Counted from the stretch's first letter, positions 54,002-64,000 are shown. The stretch is 64,000 nucleotides of DNA from Legionella gresilensis (GCF_900639865.1 NZ_CAAAHX010000009.1:62001-126000), one strand, 5' to 3'. Notes: generated by a model from the letters alone, not told the origin. Numbers and translations: made by a program.

Positions 54002-55100
54002 GGTCTTCCCCAAATTAGGGTGCACAATAATCAACCGCATAACACTTTCACCCTTATACGATAATTTTCAAAATTTTTAAAGCCATAGGCACGTCGTTGG
54101 ATGAGTTTCATCTTACGATGAAAGCCTTCAGTGATGCCGTTATTTTTAGTAAATCGCCACATACGCACGACTTCTTCTCGCCAGAGATACAGGGTTTTAG
54201 CCAGGGTGGTTTGTAAAGGAGCAAGAGGGCTCTCTTTAAGCTGCTGTAAGCGCTTAAGGAAGAGTGGAATGAGTCGAACACACTGTTTAGCGGTACGATG
54301 CTTTTTCATGAGTAAGCGAATGACATGAAAGCGGTCAGCCACGATTTTAGCGTTAGGAAAATGGCGTTTAATGAGGGCTCGATAGCTTGAGCTTAAAGTC
54401 AATACAAACGACTCGCACTTTATCTTTACCTTCTAAGGTGTTTAGAAACGTATTTAAATCTCTTTCACTGCGCCCTTTGACGATATCAAAGACTTTGTGT
54501 TTGGCTAAATCACAAAAGGTGGTGGCATAACCTTCTTTTTTATTAAAGAAATGCTCATCAATCCCTAATACGCGTGGGCAGGAGCGATGCGCTAGCTTTT
54601 TATGACGCAATGTATAACCTTCATGATACCAGCGTTCAATCGTTGACTTACCACAATGTAAGTCGCGAGCTAAATCCTTCTGACTTACCCCTTGACTATG
54701 TTGATGAAACACTTGTCTATGTAGGGGCTCACTGGCACGTTGATACGGTCTTATCTCAGGAAATCGTTGGTTAAAATAGCGCTGGCACAACGAGCAATGA
54801 TACTTGTAACCCTTGATTAATAAATAGCTACGGCGTAATCCTATACTTTCATGACGTACTCGTCTTATAAAACTTGCTTTCTTACGCAGTTTTTTATTGT
54901 TGCAATGAATACACCTCACTATTCCCCTATAACTTGCCTCAATATAAACGGGATTTTCTCCTGTCACTTTCTTAATGGTCAAGCAAGGTAAATTTAGGAT
55001 ATAATTTTTCTTGGGCATTTTAATCTCCTTTTTATTCGCAAATTCAAAGGCTTAGCTTTCGCTATATCGATTAAAGTGCCCCTCTATTTAGGGTAGAGCC
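54002..55100 (-). mobile_element. ISL3-family insertion sequence (decayed)
   Basis: About 1.10 kb with inverted ends GGTCTTCCCC..AGGGTGCACAATAATC and, on the complement of the right end, GGCTCTACCCTAAATAGAGGGGCACTTTAATC. Closely related to the IS at 49539 but about 190 bases shorter owing to an internal deletion. No target duplication is evident. Confidence 0.8.
54031..55018 (-). pseudogene. ISL3-family transposase, frameshifted and deleted
   Basis: Two overlapping frames on the minus strand together cover the transposase. The first (55018-54368, 216 codons) runs through the zinc finger, helix-turn-helix and RVVCIDF, then leaves the frame. The second (54402-54031) resumes at LSSSYRALIKRHFPNAKIVADRFHVIRLL. 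Compared with the intact copy, about 60-70 residues after HVIRLL are missing. The frameshift alone should inactivate it; it may still be a source of ends for trans-mobilisation. Confidence 0.88.
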
Positions 55101-55275
55101 GCCAATATATCAAAATATCAATAATTCGTATAAAACAAGTCTAGATACTATAATTTCTGCAGTAATGATTGCATTTAGTTTCCTAGAAAATATTGTTCTT
55201 TAGCATCACATGCAGCAAATTTTATTATAGGAGGCAATCTAGACTTAAATAGGACTATCTCAAGGAGGGCAAGGA

Positions 55276-56214
55276 ATGCACCGATTTCAAAATATCTTAT
55301 TTGTCAGCCATGGAATTAAGGAAGAAGTAGAAGCTTTGCAGCTTTCAATAAGATTAGCCGTTAAGAACAAGGCGGAGCTTTGTATCTTAATTACCTGCCC
55401 TCCCTTTCCTGACACCCTTAGTGAGTATAAGATTTCATACGAGGAATTTTTGGTTGACAAAATGAATAAAGCTATTCAATTGGCTAAATCAGGTCTTTGT
55501 TTCTCTAAAAAGAAAATTCCTATTCATATTGAAGTAGAATATGGCAGTGCGCCTGATATTCGAATCATTCAACATGTCCTTAAAAATTCTCATGATCTTC
55601 TTATTAAATCTACAGAAACAGCTGAAGCTATGAAAGGATTTATGGCGCTAGATATGGAGTTGTTGCGCAAATGTCCTTGTGCCTTGTTTCTTTATCGCCC
55701 TCTTAAGAATACCCTAAAAAATATTGAAGTTGCAGTGGCAGTTGATCCTAAAGATGAAGAACCTGCAACACGAGATTTATCGCTTTGCTTGCTAGAAATT
55801 TCCTATTCCTTAAAGATTATGTATCAAGGCAAGTTAAGCATTCTTTCCTGTTGGAATTTTGCGCTAGAAAATTACTTACGTGATAACGTTTGGTTCAAAA
55901 CATCTAAAGCTGAGGTCGATAGGATGGTTGCAGAAGAAAAGCACTCTCATGAACTGTCATTGAAAGAGTTGATTAAACGGTCTCAAATGTCTGAAGAATA
56001 TCAAATCGAACATTTAAAAGGACAACCGGAAGATATCATCCCTGCTTTCATAACCCATAAAAAAATCGATATTCTGGTAATGGGGACAGTTGCTCGAACT
56101 GGTATAGCAGGCTTTATTATGGGCAATACTGCAGAAAATATCTTGCAAAAAATTGATTGCTCACTATTGGCATTGAAACCTCCTGGCTTTGTTTCGCCGG
56201 TAAAAGCTTATTAG
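55276..56214 (+). CDS. Tandem universal stress protein (UspA family)
   Basis: A 312-residue protein made of two Usp domains (about 1-145 and 150-305). The second keeps the ATP-binding pattern GTVARTGIAGFIMGNTAEN, while the first is degenerate. The layout resembles UspE. A very strong AAGGAGG Shine-Dalgarno precedes the ATG. It stands 17 bases before a cation ATPase gene, and such pairs are often induced together under stress or low oxygen; the regulator is not visible here. Confidence 0.88.
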   Translation: MHRFQNILFVSHGIKEEVEALQLSIRLAVKNKAELCILITCPPFPDTLSEYKISYEEFLVDKMNKAIQLAKSGLCFSKKKIPIHIEVEYGSAPDIRIIQHVLKNSHDLLIKSTETAEAMKGFMALDMELLRKCPCALFLYRPLKNTLKNIEVAVAVDPKDEEPATRDLSLCLLEISYSLKIMYQGKLSILSCWNFALENYLRDNVWFKTSKAEVDRMVAEEKHSHELSLKELIKRSQMSEEYQIEHLKGQPEDIIPAFITHKKIDILVMGTVARTGIAGFIMGNTAENILQKIDCSLLALKPPGFVSPVKAY

Positions 56215-56231
56215 ACGCAGGAAAAATATTC

Positions 56232-58966
56232 ATGGCGGAACAACAAAATAACGTTTCCGAACCAGGTTGGCACAGTCTATCAAAAGAGGCAATCCTTGTA
56301 TCATTAAATACTAACGAATTAGGCCTTAGTGAGGATGAGTCTCAGGCTAGGCTAAGACGTTATGGCCTCAATCAATTACCGCAGCCTGAAAGGAAAAGTG
56401 TTTACATACGCTTTTTTCTTCAATTTCACAATATACTTATCTATGTTTTGCTGGGCGCTGCTCTAGTTACCTCTTTATTACAACACTGGGTGGATACGGC
56501 TGTAATAATAGCCGTTGTTATCATTAATGCTCTTATTGGCTTTATTCAAGAAGAAAAGCAGAAAGAGCGTTAGATGCTATTCGAGACATACTATCCCCTG
56601 CTGCTACTGTGTTACGGGATGGAAAACGAAAACGGATCCCGGGTGAAGGGCTTGTTCCAGGGGATATTGTTTTGCTAGAAGCAGGGGGTAAGGTACCTGC
56701 TGATTTACGTCTAATAAGATCGCATGGGTTAACCATTCAGGAGGCTATTTTAACTGGTGAATCTATTTCTGTTGAAAAGGACATACATCCCCTGCCAAGT
56801 GATCCTGTATTAGGTGATCAAAGTTGTATGGCTTTTAGCGGGACTTTTGTAACCAATGGTCAAGGCAAAGGTATTGTAGTTGCCACAGGTTCAGCTACCC
56901 AAATTGGACAGGTTAGTGGACTACTATCAAAAGTAGAGTCATTAACTACACCATTGATCATCCAAATGGGACTTTTTGCAAAATGGCTAACTTTATTCAT
57001 TTTAATGATTGCCGCACTACTTCTCGTTTATGGCTATTTTGTCCAGCATCATCCATTTGGTGAACTATTTATGGTTGTGGTTAGCTTATCAGTCGCGGCT
57101 ATCCCCGAAGGCCTTCCTGCGGTCCTTTCAATAACTCTGGCTATTGGCGTACAGGCGATGGCGAAAAGAAACACTATTGTCCGACGTCTTCCTGCAATCG
57201 AAACATTGGGATCTGTCTCAGTTATTTGTACGGATAAAACGGGTACTTTAACGCTAAATGAGATGATTGTCTCTTCTATTCTAAGCAGTAGTCACTTGTT
57301 TAATCTAGACGGTGTTGGCTATGAGCCCCAGGGAACGATTAGTTTAGATGAACAAGTTATTGACATTAATGAATATCCTCTGCTTCTGCAAATTGCGCGC
57401 GCGGCAGTGCTTTGTAATGATGCCACACTTTATGAGCAAGAAGGTAACTGGATTACAGAAGGTGATCCCATGGAAGGAGCCTTACTTGCATTTGCCGGTA
57501 AAGTAGGACTTATTCAACAGGAAGAAAACACATCCTGGGTGCGTACTGATATGATTCCTTTTGATGCCAAACATCGCTTTATGGCCACCCTACATCATGA
57601 CCACTTAAAACATGCAGTAATCTTTGTTAAGGGTGCGCCTGAGCAAATTTTAAAGATGTGCCAACATCAACAAACCGTGTGGGGTAAAGAAGAACCTATA
57701 AAGGAGGTTTACTGGAAAGAACAGATGGACGAAATAGCAGCAAGAGGGCAGCGCATATTGGCTTTTGCATTCAAAAAAACCCAGCCAGAACATACCGTTT
57801 TAGAATTTACTAATGTTGAAGGGGGCCTCACTTTACTCGGTATGGTCGGATTAATTGATCCACCCAGGCCAGAAGCAATTGCAGCAGTAGCACAATGCCA
57901 CAAAGCGGGTATTAAAGTTAAAATGATTACAGGGGACCATGCCAGTACAGCACTTGCCATTGGCCGCCAAATTGGCCTTAAAAATTTGGCAAGGGTATTA
58001 ACAGGTATGGATTTAGATAACATGGATGATGCAGCACTTAAAAGTGCTGTATTACAAGTCGATATTTTTGCCCGTACCAGTCCTGAACATAAGTTAAGGC
58101 TGGTAATGGCATTGCAATCGAATGGTATGACTGTCGCTATGACTGGTGATGGGGTTAATGATGCGCCTGCATTAAAACGAGCGGATGCAGGAATTGCTAT
58201 GGGAAGAACAGGTAGCGAAGTCGCCAAAGAGACTGCAGAATTTGTACTGCTAGATGATAATTTTGCTTCTATTGTTGCAGCTGTTCGTGAGGGTCGTACT
58301 GTGTATGACAACCTTAAAAAGGTCATCAGCTGGACTCTACCTACTAGCGCGGGCGAAGCCATCACTATTATTTTTGCTTTACTTATGGAACTTAGCTTAC
58401 CAGTCACACCAATTCAAATTTTATGGGTTAACTTGATTACAGCAGTCACTTTGGGAATTGCGTTGGCCTTTGAGCCCACAGAAGAAGGCTCTATGCATCG
58501 CCCACCACGCCCTAGAAGTGAATCTCTGCTAACTGGCAGTCTAGTATGGCACATCATACTGGTTTCTATTCTATTTATCTGTGGCGTTTTTGGTATTTAC
58601 TTTTATGAACTCAAGCATGGTGATTCGCTTGAGTTAGCACGCACAATGGCATTAAACACCCTAGTTGTACTTGAAATATTTCATCTTTTTTATATTCGTA
58701 ATATTTACACTACCTCACTTACATGGTCGGCAGTTAGAGGAATTAAAGTCGTTTGGATAGCAGTTATAGTTGTTACTGTTGCACAATTTGCCATTACCTA
58801 TTTTCCTCCTTTGCAGACAATCTTTGTGACAGAGAGTATTCCCTTTTGGGATGGTGTACTTATTGTGGTAATTGGTGCAATATTTTTTACTATTCTTGAA
58901 ATTGAAAAGCAACTTCGTTTGAGAATAAGTGCTATAAGCCAAATCAGCGTAGGCGAAAGAGAATGA
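56232..58966 (+). pseudogene. P-type II cation-transporting ATPase, one frameshift
   Basis: The gene reads as two frames: 56232-56573 (N-terminal cation-ATPase domain, start MAEQQNNVSEPGW, first two helices) and 56609-58966. At 56550-56575, GAAGAAAAGCAG should read on as EEKAERALDAIRDIL; one base is missing in the A-run, so the first frame ends in QKER. The rest is complete: TGES, PEGLPAVLSITLA, phosphorylation site DKTGTLT, KGAPEQIL, GDGVNDAPALKRADAGIAMG and the C-terminal helices. PEGLPA and the ends resemble the Ca2+/Mg2+ (type II) pumps. The shift is either a real mutation, a programmed shift or a sequencing error. Confidence 0.85.
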
Positions 58967-59188
58967 TCGATTTGTCATTAGCAGATGCTACTCTTTCTAT
59001 GAGGTGACATCACTTCTTATAGTAGTCATTTCACCTAACGCATCGACCGTAGCCGGTCAATGAAGTAGAGTTGCTCTAGCTGTTTTCTTCATTAGCTGGT
59101 TAAATGAGATAAGGTTGCGAATATAGAATATTAATAGAAAAAATGCTTAGGTGTTTAGTACTCATTTATTAAATCGTAATTATGATAT

Positions 59189-59518
59189 TTAATAATAGTA
59201 ATGATCTCTTAGCTCATCGGTAATTGTGATTTTCGCTAGTTCAATCCCACGGAAATAAGCAGCTCTTGCTAATAGGTGTGATGCAATGGGTGCAGTAATA
59301 AAAATAAATAAAATAGTAAGTAATGCTTCAATGGAGACATTCCATTTCTGGAAATGAAAAATAACGCCAATTAATATTAAACTTGTGCCTAGTGTCCCTG
59401 CTTTAGTTGCTGCATGCATACGCATTAAAAGATCTGGCATCCGAAATATTCCAATCGCAGCAATTAATATGAATAATGAGCCAATTAATATGCAAATTGT
59501 GCTAATCAATATATCCAT
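59189..59518 (-). CDS. mnhG: MnhG/MrpG, Na+/H+ antiporter subunit G
   Basis: A 109-residue membrane protein with three helices and the MnhG signature FRMPDLLMRMHAATKAGTLG. It is the last gene of a seven-gene Mrp antiporter operon; its start shares a base with the end of mnhF. The C-terminus carries a short hydrophilic tail. Confidence 0.92.
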   Translation of the reverse strand: MDILISTICILIGSLFILIAAIGIFRMPDLLMRMHAATKAGTLGTSLILIGVIFHFQKWNVSIEALLTILFIFITAPIASHLLARAAYFRGIELAKITITDELRDHYYY

Positions 59519-59826
59519 TATAAAGTGTCCTTATGTACTTTCCGTTTTTTCTTAAATGATTGCCCTGCAATTAAATTTGCAAATGCAACCGTTGTAAGGA
59601 AAACAATAAGTGCTAATGCGATAACAACATCAATATAAACGGATTGATTCGTAATGACACTGAAGATAGCAATAAATGAAATTAATAAATTGGCTGTTAA
59701 ATCTAATGCAACTACGCGATCGGGTAAAATTGGTCCAATAATTATGCGAATAAAGCAGAAAATAACAGACAACATAATAAGTGCCAATGAAAAATACCAG
59801 GCTATAAGTCCTAACTGTATGCTCAT
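59518..59826 (-). CDS. mnhF: MnhF/MrpF, Na+/H+ antiporter subunit F
   Basis: A 102-residue protein with three helices and the conserved GPILPDRVVALDLTANLLI segment. It overlaps mnhE by four bases. Subunit of the hetero-oligomeric Mrp complex in the inner membrane. Confidence 0.92.
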   Translation of the reverse strand: MSIQLGLIAWYFSLALIMLSVIFCFIRIIIGPILPDRVVALDLTANLLISFIAIFSVITNQSVYIDVVIALALIVFLTTVAFANLIAGQSFKKKRKVHKDTL

Positions 59827-60161
59827 ATTAATATTCTCATGATAGGTTTCTCAAAACGATTCTTGATTTCAGCGATTAGTCTGTCTTTATCCATAATAAA
59901 CATGGCATGGATATACAATTTTTTCTTGTCAGTTGACACGTCGAGTGCGAGTGTCCCTGGTGTAAGTGAAATAACAATCGCTAATAATGTAATTTCAATG
60001 TCAGTTCTACAGTCCAGAGGAATCGCAATGACACCGGGTTTTGCTCGATAACGAGGTGTAATGACATCATAGGCTACACGAAGATTTGCGACTAGAATTT
60101 CCCAAATGAAAACCAACATAAAATGTATAATCAATATTATTTTTATAAATAGAGTTTTCAT
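59823..60161 (-). CDS. mnhE: MnhE/MrpE, Na+/H+ antiporter subunit E
   Basis: A 112-residue protein, one or two N-terminal helices and a soluble part with SLTPGTLALDVSTDKKKLYIHAM, diagnostic for MnhE. This is shorter than the ~160-residue MrpE of Bacillus, as is usual for short gammaproteobacterial forms. Overlaps mnhD by four bases. Confidence 0.9.
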   Translation of the reverse strand: MKTLFIKIILIIHFMLVFIWEILVANLRVAYDVITPRYRAKPGVIAIPLDCRTDIEITLLAIVISLTPGTLALDVSTDKKKLYIHAMFIMDKDRLIAEIKNRFEKPIMRILI

Positions 60162-61651
60162 CCGTTTTCAACTCCTAATACAGCATGAATATACCCTTCT
60201 GGATGAGATATTTGTTCAGTTGCTTGCAGTATTACTTTAAAAATAGGTTGTGGGAAGAGGCCGATGGTAAGTGTTAGCGCTGCAAGAATGATAATAGGGA
60301 ATAAAATAAATAATTTTACATTGCCAAATGAATCTAGAGGCAAGGCTGTTGGTTGTTCCTGCCAAAATACATACGTCCATATTTTGGTCATTGAGTATAA
60401 GGTTAATAGGCTTACCAGAAGTGCAATGGCTGTAATGATATAATGAGAAGAATTTAAAGCTGCTTTCAATAAAATTAATTTTCCCCAGAAGCCAGATAAA
60501 GGCGGCACGCCCGCGAGAGAAAAGGCTGGAATAAAAAATAGTATGGCTAAATACGGGTATTGTTTATAAAAACCTCCTAGCTTACGTATATCCGATGTTT
60601 TCCCTATTCGGGAACAAATACCGCTTATTAAAAATAGATTAGTTTTAACAATAATATGGTGAATAATATAAAATATGGCCCCTGCTAATGCTAATGGGGT
60701 GTAAATTGCCAGCCCCATAATCATATAGCCAATTTGGCTAATGATATGAAAAGATAGCAGCCGTCGGAAATTAAATTCTGATGCGGCACCTAATACTCCT
60801 GTTGCCATGGTAAAGCCTGCGATAAATAATAGTAATGATAAAATATAGTGGTTAGCTGGAAGGATGAGTGTCATTAATCTTATTAGCGCATAAACTCCTA
60901 CCTTAGTCAGCATGCCTGCAAAAATAGCAGCGGTCGCAGTATTCGTTGTATGATAGGAGGCTGGCAGCCAAAAAAACAATGGAAATATTGCAGATTTAAT
61001 AGCAAAGGCAATAGCTAACAATAGCACAACGGTAGTGACAGTACCTGTTAAGGGATAAGTTTTAAGTTTCAGTGCCAAATCCGCCATATTAAGGGTGCCT
61101 ACCATGGCATACAACATAGCAATTGCTAACAACATGAAGATGGTTGCAACAAGATTCAAACTGACGTATTTCATAGTCCCGTCTAGTTGTGCTTTACGAT
61201 TACCTAATACCAATAAGACGAAAGAAGCAATCAAGATAACTTCAAACCAAACATACAGATTAAATAAATCGCCAGTTGAAAAAGCCCCACATATTCCCAT
61301 TAATAGGAGCCAGTAACCAATATAAAATCCTAATTTTTGCAGCCAACTGCTAACACTGTAAATGGCATAAATGGATACACAAAATCCAATGATTCCGCTG
61401 ATTAACAACATAATAGCGCTTAGCCTATCAACTACGAAAACAATACCAAATGGTGCTTTATATCCACCAAGCTGAACAACTAAGATCTCTTGAGATAAAA
61501 CAACATAAAAAAGCCAGACAGTAACAAATAATAAACAAGCTGCTCCCAAAAGATGAGCGGATTGTTGTAAAATTAAATGGCGCCAAGCTAAACAATTCAA
61601 TATCACTACGAAAAAACATGTTAATAATGGTAACAGAGGTAACCAGCTCAT
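60158..61651 (-). CDS. mnhD: MnhD/MrpD, Na+/H+ antiporter subunit D
   Basis: A 497-residue membrane protein of the NuoL/M/N-like antiporter superfamily, with about 14 helices. LYVWFEVILIASFVLLVLG, KSAIFPLFFWLPASYHTTNTA and AGVPPLSGFWGKLILLKA are the conserved channel helices with the key Glu and Lys residues. Proton or sodium path subunit of Mrp. Overlaps mnhC by four bases. Confidence 0.94.
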   Translation of the reverse strand: MSWLPLLPLLTCFFVVILNCLAWRHLILQQSAHLLGAACLLFVTVWLFYVVLSQEILVVQLGGYKAPFGIVFVVDRLSAIMLLISGIIGFCVSIYAIYSVSSWLQKLGFYIGYWLLLMGICGAFSTGDLFNLYVWFEVILIASFVLLVLGNRKAQLDGTMKYVSLNLVATIFMLLAIAMLYAMVGTLNMADLALKLKTYPLTGTVTTVVLLLAIAFAIKSAIFPLFFWLPASYHTTNTATAAIFAGMLTKVGVYALIRLMTLILPANHYILSLLLFIAGFTMATGVLGAASEFNFRRLLSFHIISQIGYMIMGLAIYTPLALAGAIFYIIHHIIVKTNLFLISGICSRIGKTSDIRKLGGFYKQYPYLAILFFIPAFSLAGVPPLSGFWGKLILLKAALNSSHYIITAIALLVSLLTLYSMTKIWTYVFWQEQPTALPLDSFGNVKLFILFPIIILAALTLTIGLFPQPIFKVILQATEQISHPEGYIHAVLGVENG

Positions 61652-62022
61652 GTTTCATCCTCTGCTTTGAAAGGCTTCCTTTCTGAATAGCGCATCAAAT
61701 CTAAATTAGTCGTATTAAATGTGCGCCATACTTTGCGCACAAGCACTAAAGCAAATGCTAGTAATCCAAAGCCAATGACAATTGCTGTGAGAATAAGTGC
61801 CTGCGGTAATGGATTCGCTAAGAGGGTATTAGGCGCTTGTACTCCCGGAGTAATAAATGCGGGAATTTGAGAATATAAGCGCCCAGCAACAAAAATAACT
61901 AAATTAATTGTAGAGCTTAATATGACTATACCAAATAACCAACGCATAAGTTGTGTGCTTAATATTAGATAAATACTAATACTGATTAAGCTGCCAATTA
62001 ACCAGCAAATCATGTCAGACAT
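61648..62022 (-). CDS. mnhC: MnhC/MrpC, Na+/H+ antiporter subunit C
   Basis: A 124-residue, three-helix protein homologous to NuoK, with the conserved VQAPNTLLANPLPQALILTAIVIGFG stretch in two parts (NPLPQALILTAIVIGF). It overlaps mnhB by 13 bases. Confidence 0.93.
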   Translation of the reverse strand: MSDMICWLIGSLISISIYLILSTQLMRWLFGIVILSSTINLVIFVAGRLYSQIPAFITPGVQAPNTLLANPLPQALILTAIVIGFGLLAFALVLVRKVWRTFNTTNLDLMRYSERKPFKAEDET

Positions 62023-62426
62023 ACTGATTCCTCTAACGCTACCATTGTAATCAATACACTACTTAATACAACCAAGTAAACACCTATATCGAATAAAATC
62101 GGCGAGCCAAATTGCACAGGAATAAATTTTATGTCAATCCAGATTCCTGTTAGGAAAGTTTTGTTTTTAACTAAAGCCATTAATCCGCTAACTAGAAAAA
62201 AAGTAAATCCTAAACTTAGGAATAAGAATAACCTTATTTTAATTAGCCCACGTAATGCTTTAACCCCATGTGCAACTAGATACAATGCAAATCCACTTGC
62301 TGCAATTAGCCCGGCTATAAAGCCACCGCCAGGCGCATTATGCCCCCGAAACAAAACCCAAATAGAAAAGAGCAATGTAACTGGTAGTAAAAATTTTGAT
62401 GCTGTACGAAGAATAAGTGATGTCAT
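62010..62426 (-). CDS. mnhB: MnhB/MrpB, Na+/H+ antiporter subunit B
   Basis: A 138-residue, four-helix membrane protein with the family signature GHNAPGGGFIAGLIAASGF and, near the end, GSPILFDIGVYLVVL. Start overlaps mnhA by four bases. Confidence 0.94.
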   Translation of the reverse strand: MTSLILRTASKFLLPVTLLFSIWVLFRGHNAPGGGFIAGLIAASGFALYLVAHGVKALRGLIKIRLFLFLSLGFTFFLVSGLMALVKNKTFLTGIWIDIKFIPVQFGSPILFDIGVYLVVLSSVLITMVALEESVCLT

Positions 62427-64000
62427 GGTTTTTTATCTTTTTTACGTGTTTTTAATAGTCCATAAATCCCAAGTGCCGCTGTTGCAACTACAATCGTTTC
62501 TCCTAAGGTGTCTAAAGCACGAAAATCGACTAGAATAACATTCACGACATTACGCCCATGTGCAAGCGTAACACTGTTTTTTAAAAAATAATTTCCAATA
62601 CTTGAATCAAAGGGTTGATGCGTGATAGTAAGTAACAGTAATGTGATGAGCATTCCTATTGTAATTGCAATGATCATATTTAGCAGACGCACTCCTTTTT
62701 TTTCACCCACTAGATTTGGCAATTCTGGCTGACGGTATAAATTAAGTACCACAATAATGACAATTAATGTTTCGACTAATACTTGTGTCATTGCAACATC
62801 AGGGGCAGCATTGACTAAAAATAACAATGCAACCCCTAAACCAAACATACCTAAAAAGATTAGCCCTTTTAAATAAGTATCAACCCAAATGGAAAAGAGA
62901 GCAGATATGAAAATCCAGGAAAATAAAAATAGGGGTAACCAAGAAATAGAAGGGAACAATTGTTGTATTTGAATTGCATGTTGAAAAATAGTAGTTACAA
63001 CGAGGCACAGAGCGATAGTGAAGAATACAATTGTTAAATACACCCGTTGTTTACCTACTTGTAGAATTTTTGTTTGCCAGTCAGCGATAATTAATACAAG
63101 CCAGGTGAGCTGTTGCCATACATAGGTAGGGCCGTATTTATAAAATATATTAAATAGATTAAGTCCCTTTTTAACCTGCGCTCGCCTTAAATACAATATG
63201 ATTGCCCCTAAAAGGGTAATGAGGCTTAGTACGAGTGATGGTGTAAACCCATGCCACATAGTCAGCTCCATTGTGACCGGGTAGCCAAGGATAGCACTCG
63301 CTGCTGGTGATAATATTGCTCTATTAATAGTAAAGGGCACAAGACTGATGATTAAAGTAAATACTGACAGTAAGAATGCGTTCATTGACATTAGGCTGTC
63401 GGCTTCTCTAATATCTTTCGGCCTCTGTCTTCCAAAAAATGATTTGATGATCAAGATAAATGCGAGCGATGCAACCATCATATTGGCAAAAACGACCATC
63501 GCTGTCAGTATATAGGAAGCGACGGGGGCCGCTAAGTTTGCTTCATAGACTAATTCCTTTACATAAAACCCAAGTAAAGGCGGTAATCCAGCCATAGAGG
63601 CGCCAGCAACTAATGCAGCCATAAAGGTCACTGGCATAGCCTTACGTAGACCACTAATTTTAGTGATTGATCGTATACCAGCTTGATGTTGAATATCGCC
63701 TACTACCATAAATAAGGTTGCCTTATAAAGCGCATGAGAGATAAGAAATGCAACAGCCGCTTTTATAACAGCGTCTTGATCTGAACCTAACAAAAAAACC
63801 AGCGAACCTAGTGCAGTCACTGTAGTATAGGCGAGTATTAATTTCATATCGGTTTCTTTGAAAGCAAGCAATACACCTATTATCATTGTAATAGCCCCGA
63901 TAATAGTTAGGGAAATAAACCACCAAGAGTTACCTGCCATTAGAGGGTGAAGCCGTGCTAAAAGATACACACCTGCTTGCACCATGGTTGCAGAATGAAG
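62423..64000 (-). CDS. mnhA: MnhA/MrpA, Na+/H+ antiporter subunit A (partial)
   Basis: The visible 525 residues are the C-terminal part of MrpA; the frame stays open to base 64000, so the start is outside the window. SATMVQAGVYLLARLHP, DMKLILAYTTVTALG, HALYKATLFMVVGDIQH and AGLPPLLGFYVKE are typical NuoL/MrpA helices; the final third is the MrpA-specific extension (NAAPDVAMTQVLVETLIVI, DFRALDTLGETIVVATAALG), which resembles a fused MbhD/E-like domain. First gene of the operon mnhA-B-C-D-E-F-G. The complex exchanges Na+ for H+ and protects against alkali and sodium. Confidence 0.95.
   Translation of the reverse strand, partial: LHSATMVQAGVYLLARLHPLMAGNSWWFISLTIIGAITMIIGVLLAFKETDMKLILAYTTVTALGSLVFLLGSDQDAVIKAAVAFLISHALYKATLFMVVGDIQHQAGIRSITKISGLRKAMPVTFMAALVAGASMAGLPPLLGFYVKELVYEANLAAPVASYILTAMVVFANMMVASLAFILIIKSFFGRQRPKDIREADSLMSMNAFLLSVFTLIISLVPFTINRAILSPAASAILGYPVTMELTMWHGFTPSLVLSLITLLGAIILYLRRAQVKKGLNLFNIFYKYGPTYVWQQLTWLVLIIADWQTKILQVGKQRVYLTIVFFTIALCLVVTTIFQHAIQIQQLFPSISWLPLFLFSWIFISALFSIWVDTYLKGLIFLGMFGLGVALLFLVNAAPDVAMTQVLVETLIVIIVVLNLYRQPELPNLVGEKKGVRLLNMIIAITIGMLITLLLLTITHQPFDSSIGNYFLKNSVTLAHGRNVVNVILVDFRALDTLGETIVVATAALGIYGLLKTRKKDKKP

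Noticed and set aside
57709-58407. 232-codon open frame antisense to the P-type ATPase
   Set aside because: It is the exact complement of the conserved ATPase core, has Ser/Ala/Ile-rich composition typical of antisense shadows, and lacks a ribosome binding site.

Overview
The window is AT-rich gammaproteobacterial chromosome that I assign to the genus Legionella (species not determinable by eye). Three things point there: the left edge carries dotD-dotC-dotB of the Dot/Icm type IVB secretion system next to rsmD, ftsY-ftsE-ftsX and rpoH; a bacterial mevalonate pathway is present; and there is a mitochondrial-carrier-family gene of the kind known from Legionella (LncP).

Layout. 1-2.2 kb: dotB (partial), dotC, dotD on the minus strand. 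2.2-9.2 kb: rsmD, a paired inactive/active M16 peptidase, ftsY-ftsE-ftsX, and rpoH with a 32-codon leader ORF whose stop overlaps the rpoH start. 9.2-14.7 kb: an adenosine/adenine deaminase, a small acidic protein, a REP-like repeat cluster, a PiT phosphate transporter with its DUF47 partner, eno and ftsB. 14.8-26.3 kb: a surface-polysaccharide locus with a DegT aminotransferase, an SDR, a 1424-residue methyltransferase/glycosyltransferase/RgpF protein, an acyltransferase, an epimerase, a probable wzt remnant and a second methyltransferase. 26.3-34 kb, minus strand: mevalonate kinase and diphosphomevalonate decarboxylase, queE, cpoB, pal and an MCE/Mla-type lipid transporter of four genes. 34-45.7 kb: two FUSC-type membrane proteins, the mitochondrial carrier homologue, a Cys-rich secreted protein, a variant ankyrin-repeat protein, a DUF808 protein, a peptide deformylase fragment, a GST and the second mevalonate cluster (fni-mvaA-GHMP kinase).

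45.8-55.1 kb is the mobile part. Two tRNA-Lys genes and a tRNA-Arg gene are followed by two further exact or near-exact copies of the tRNA-Arg 3' end, at 49.46 and 53.88 kb. These bound two tandem mini-islands with no integrase. Island A (3.3 kb) holds a three-helix membrane protein, a Panacea-type toxin-antitoxin pair and an ORF6N/PLD-like protein. Island B (4.4 kb) holds an ISL3-family IS, a REP-transposase remnant, a 707-residue protein built of about ten unrecognised ~48-residue repeats, and a resolvase remnant. A decayed second ISL3 copy lies just beyond.

55.2-64 kb: a tandem universal stress protein, a P-type II cation ATPase split by one frameshift, and a seven-gene Mrp/Mnh Na+/H+ antiporter operon whose first gene runs off the right edge.

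Functional links: the two mevalonate clusters together give HMG-CoA reductase, three GHMP kinases/decarboxylase and the type II isomerase, so isoprenoid precursor synthesis from HMG-CoA is nearly complete; only HMG-CoA synthase is not seen. The carrier homologue, the ankyrin-like protein and the 707-residue repeat protein are candidate substrates of the Dot/Icm machine encoded at the left edge; this is inference from family and architecture, not shown by the sequence.
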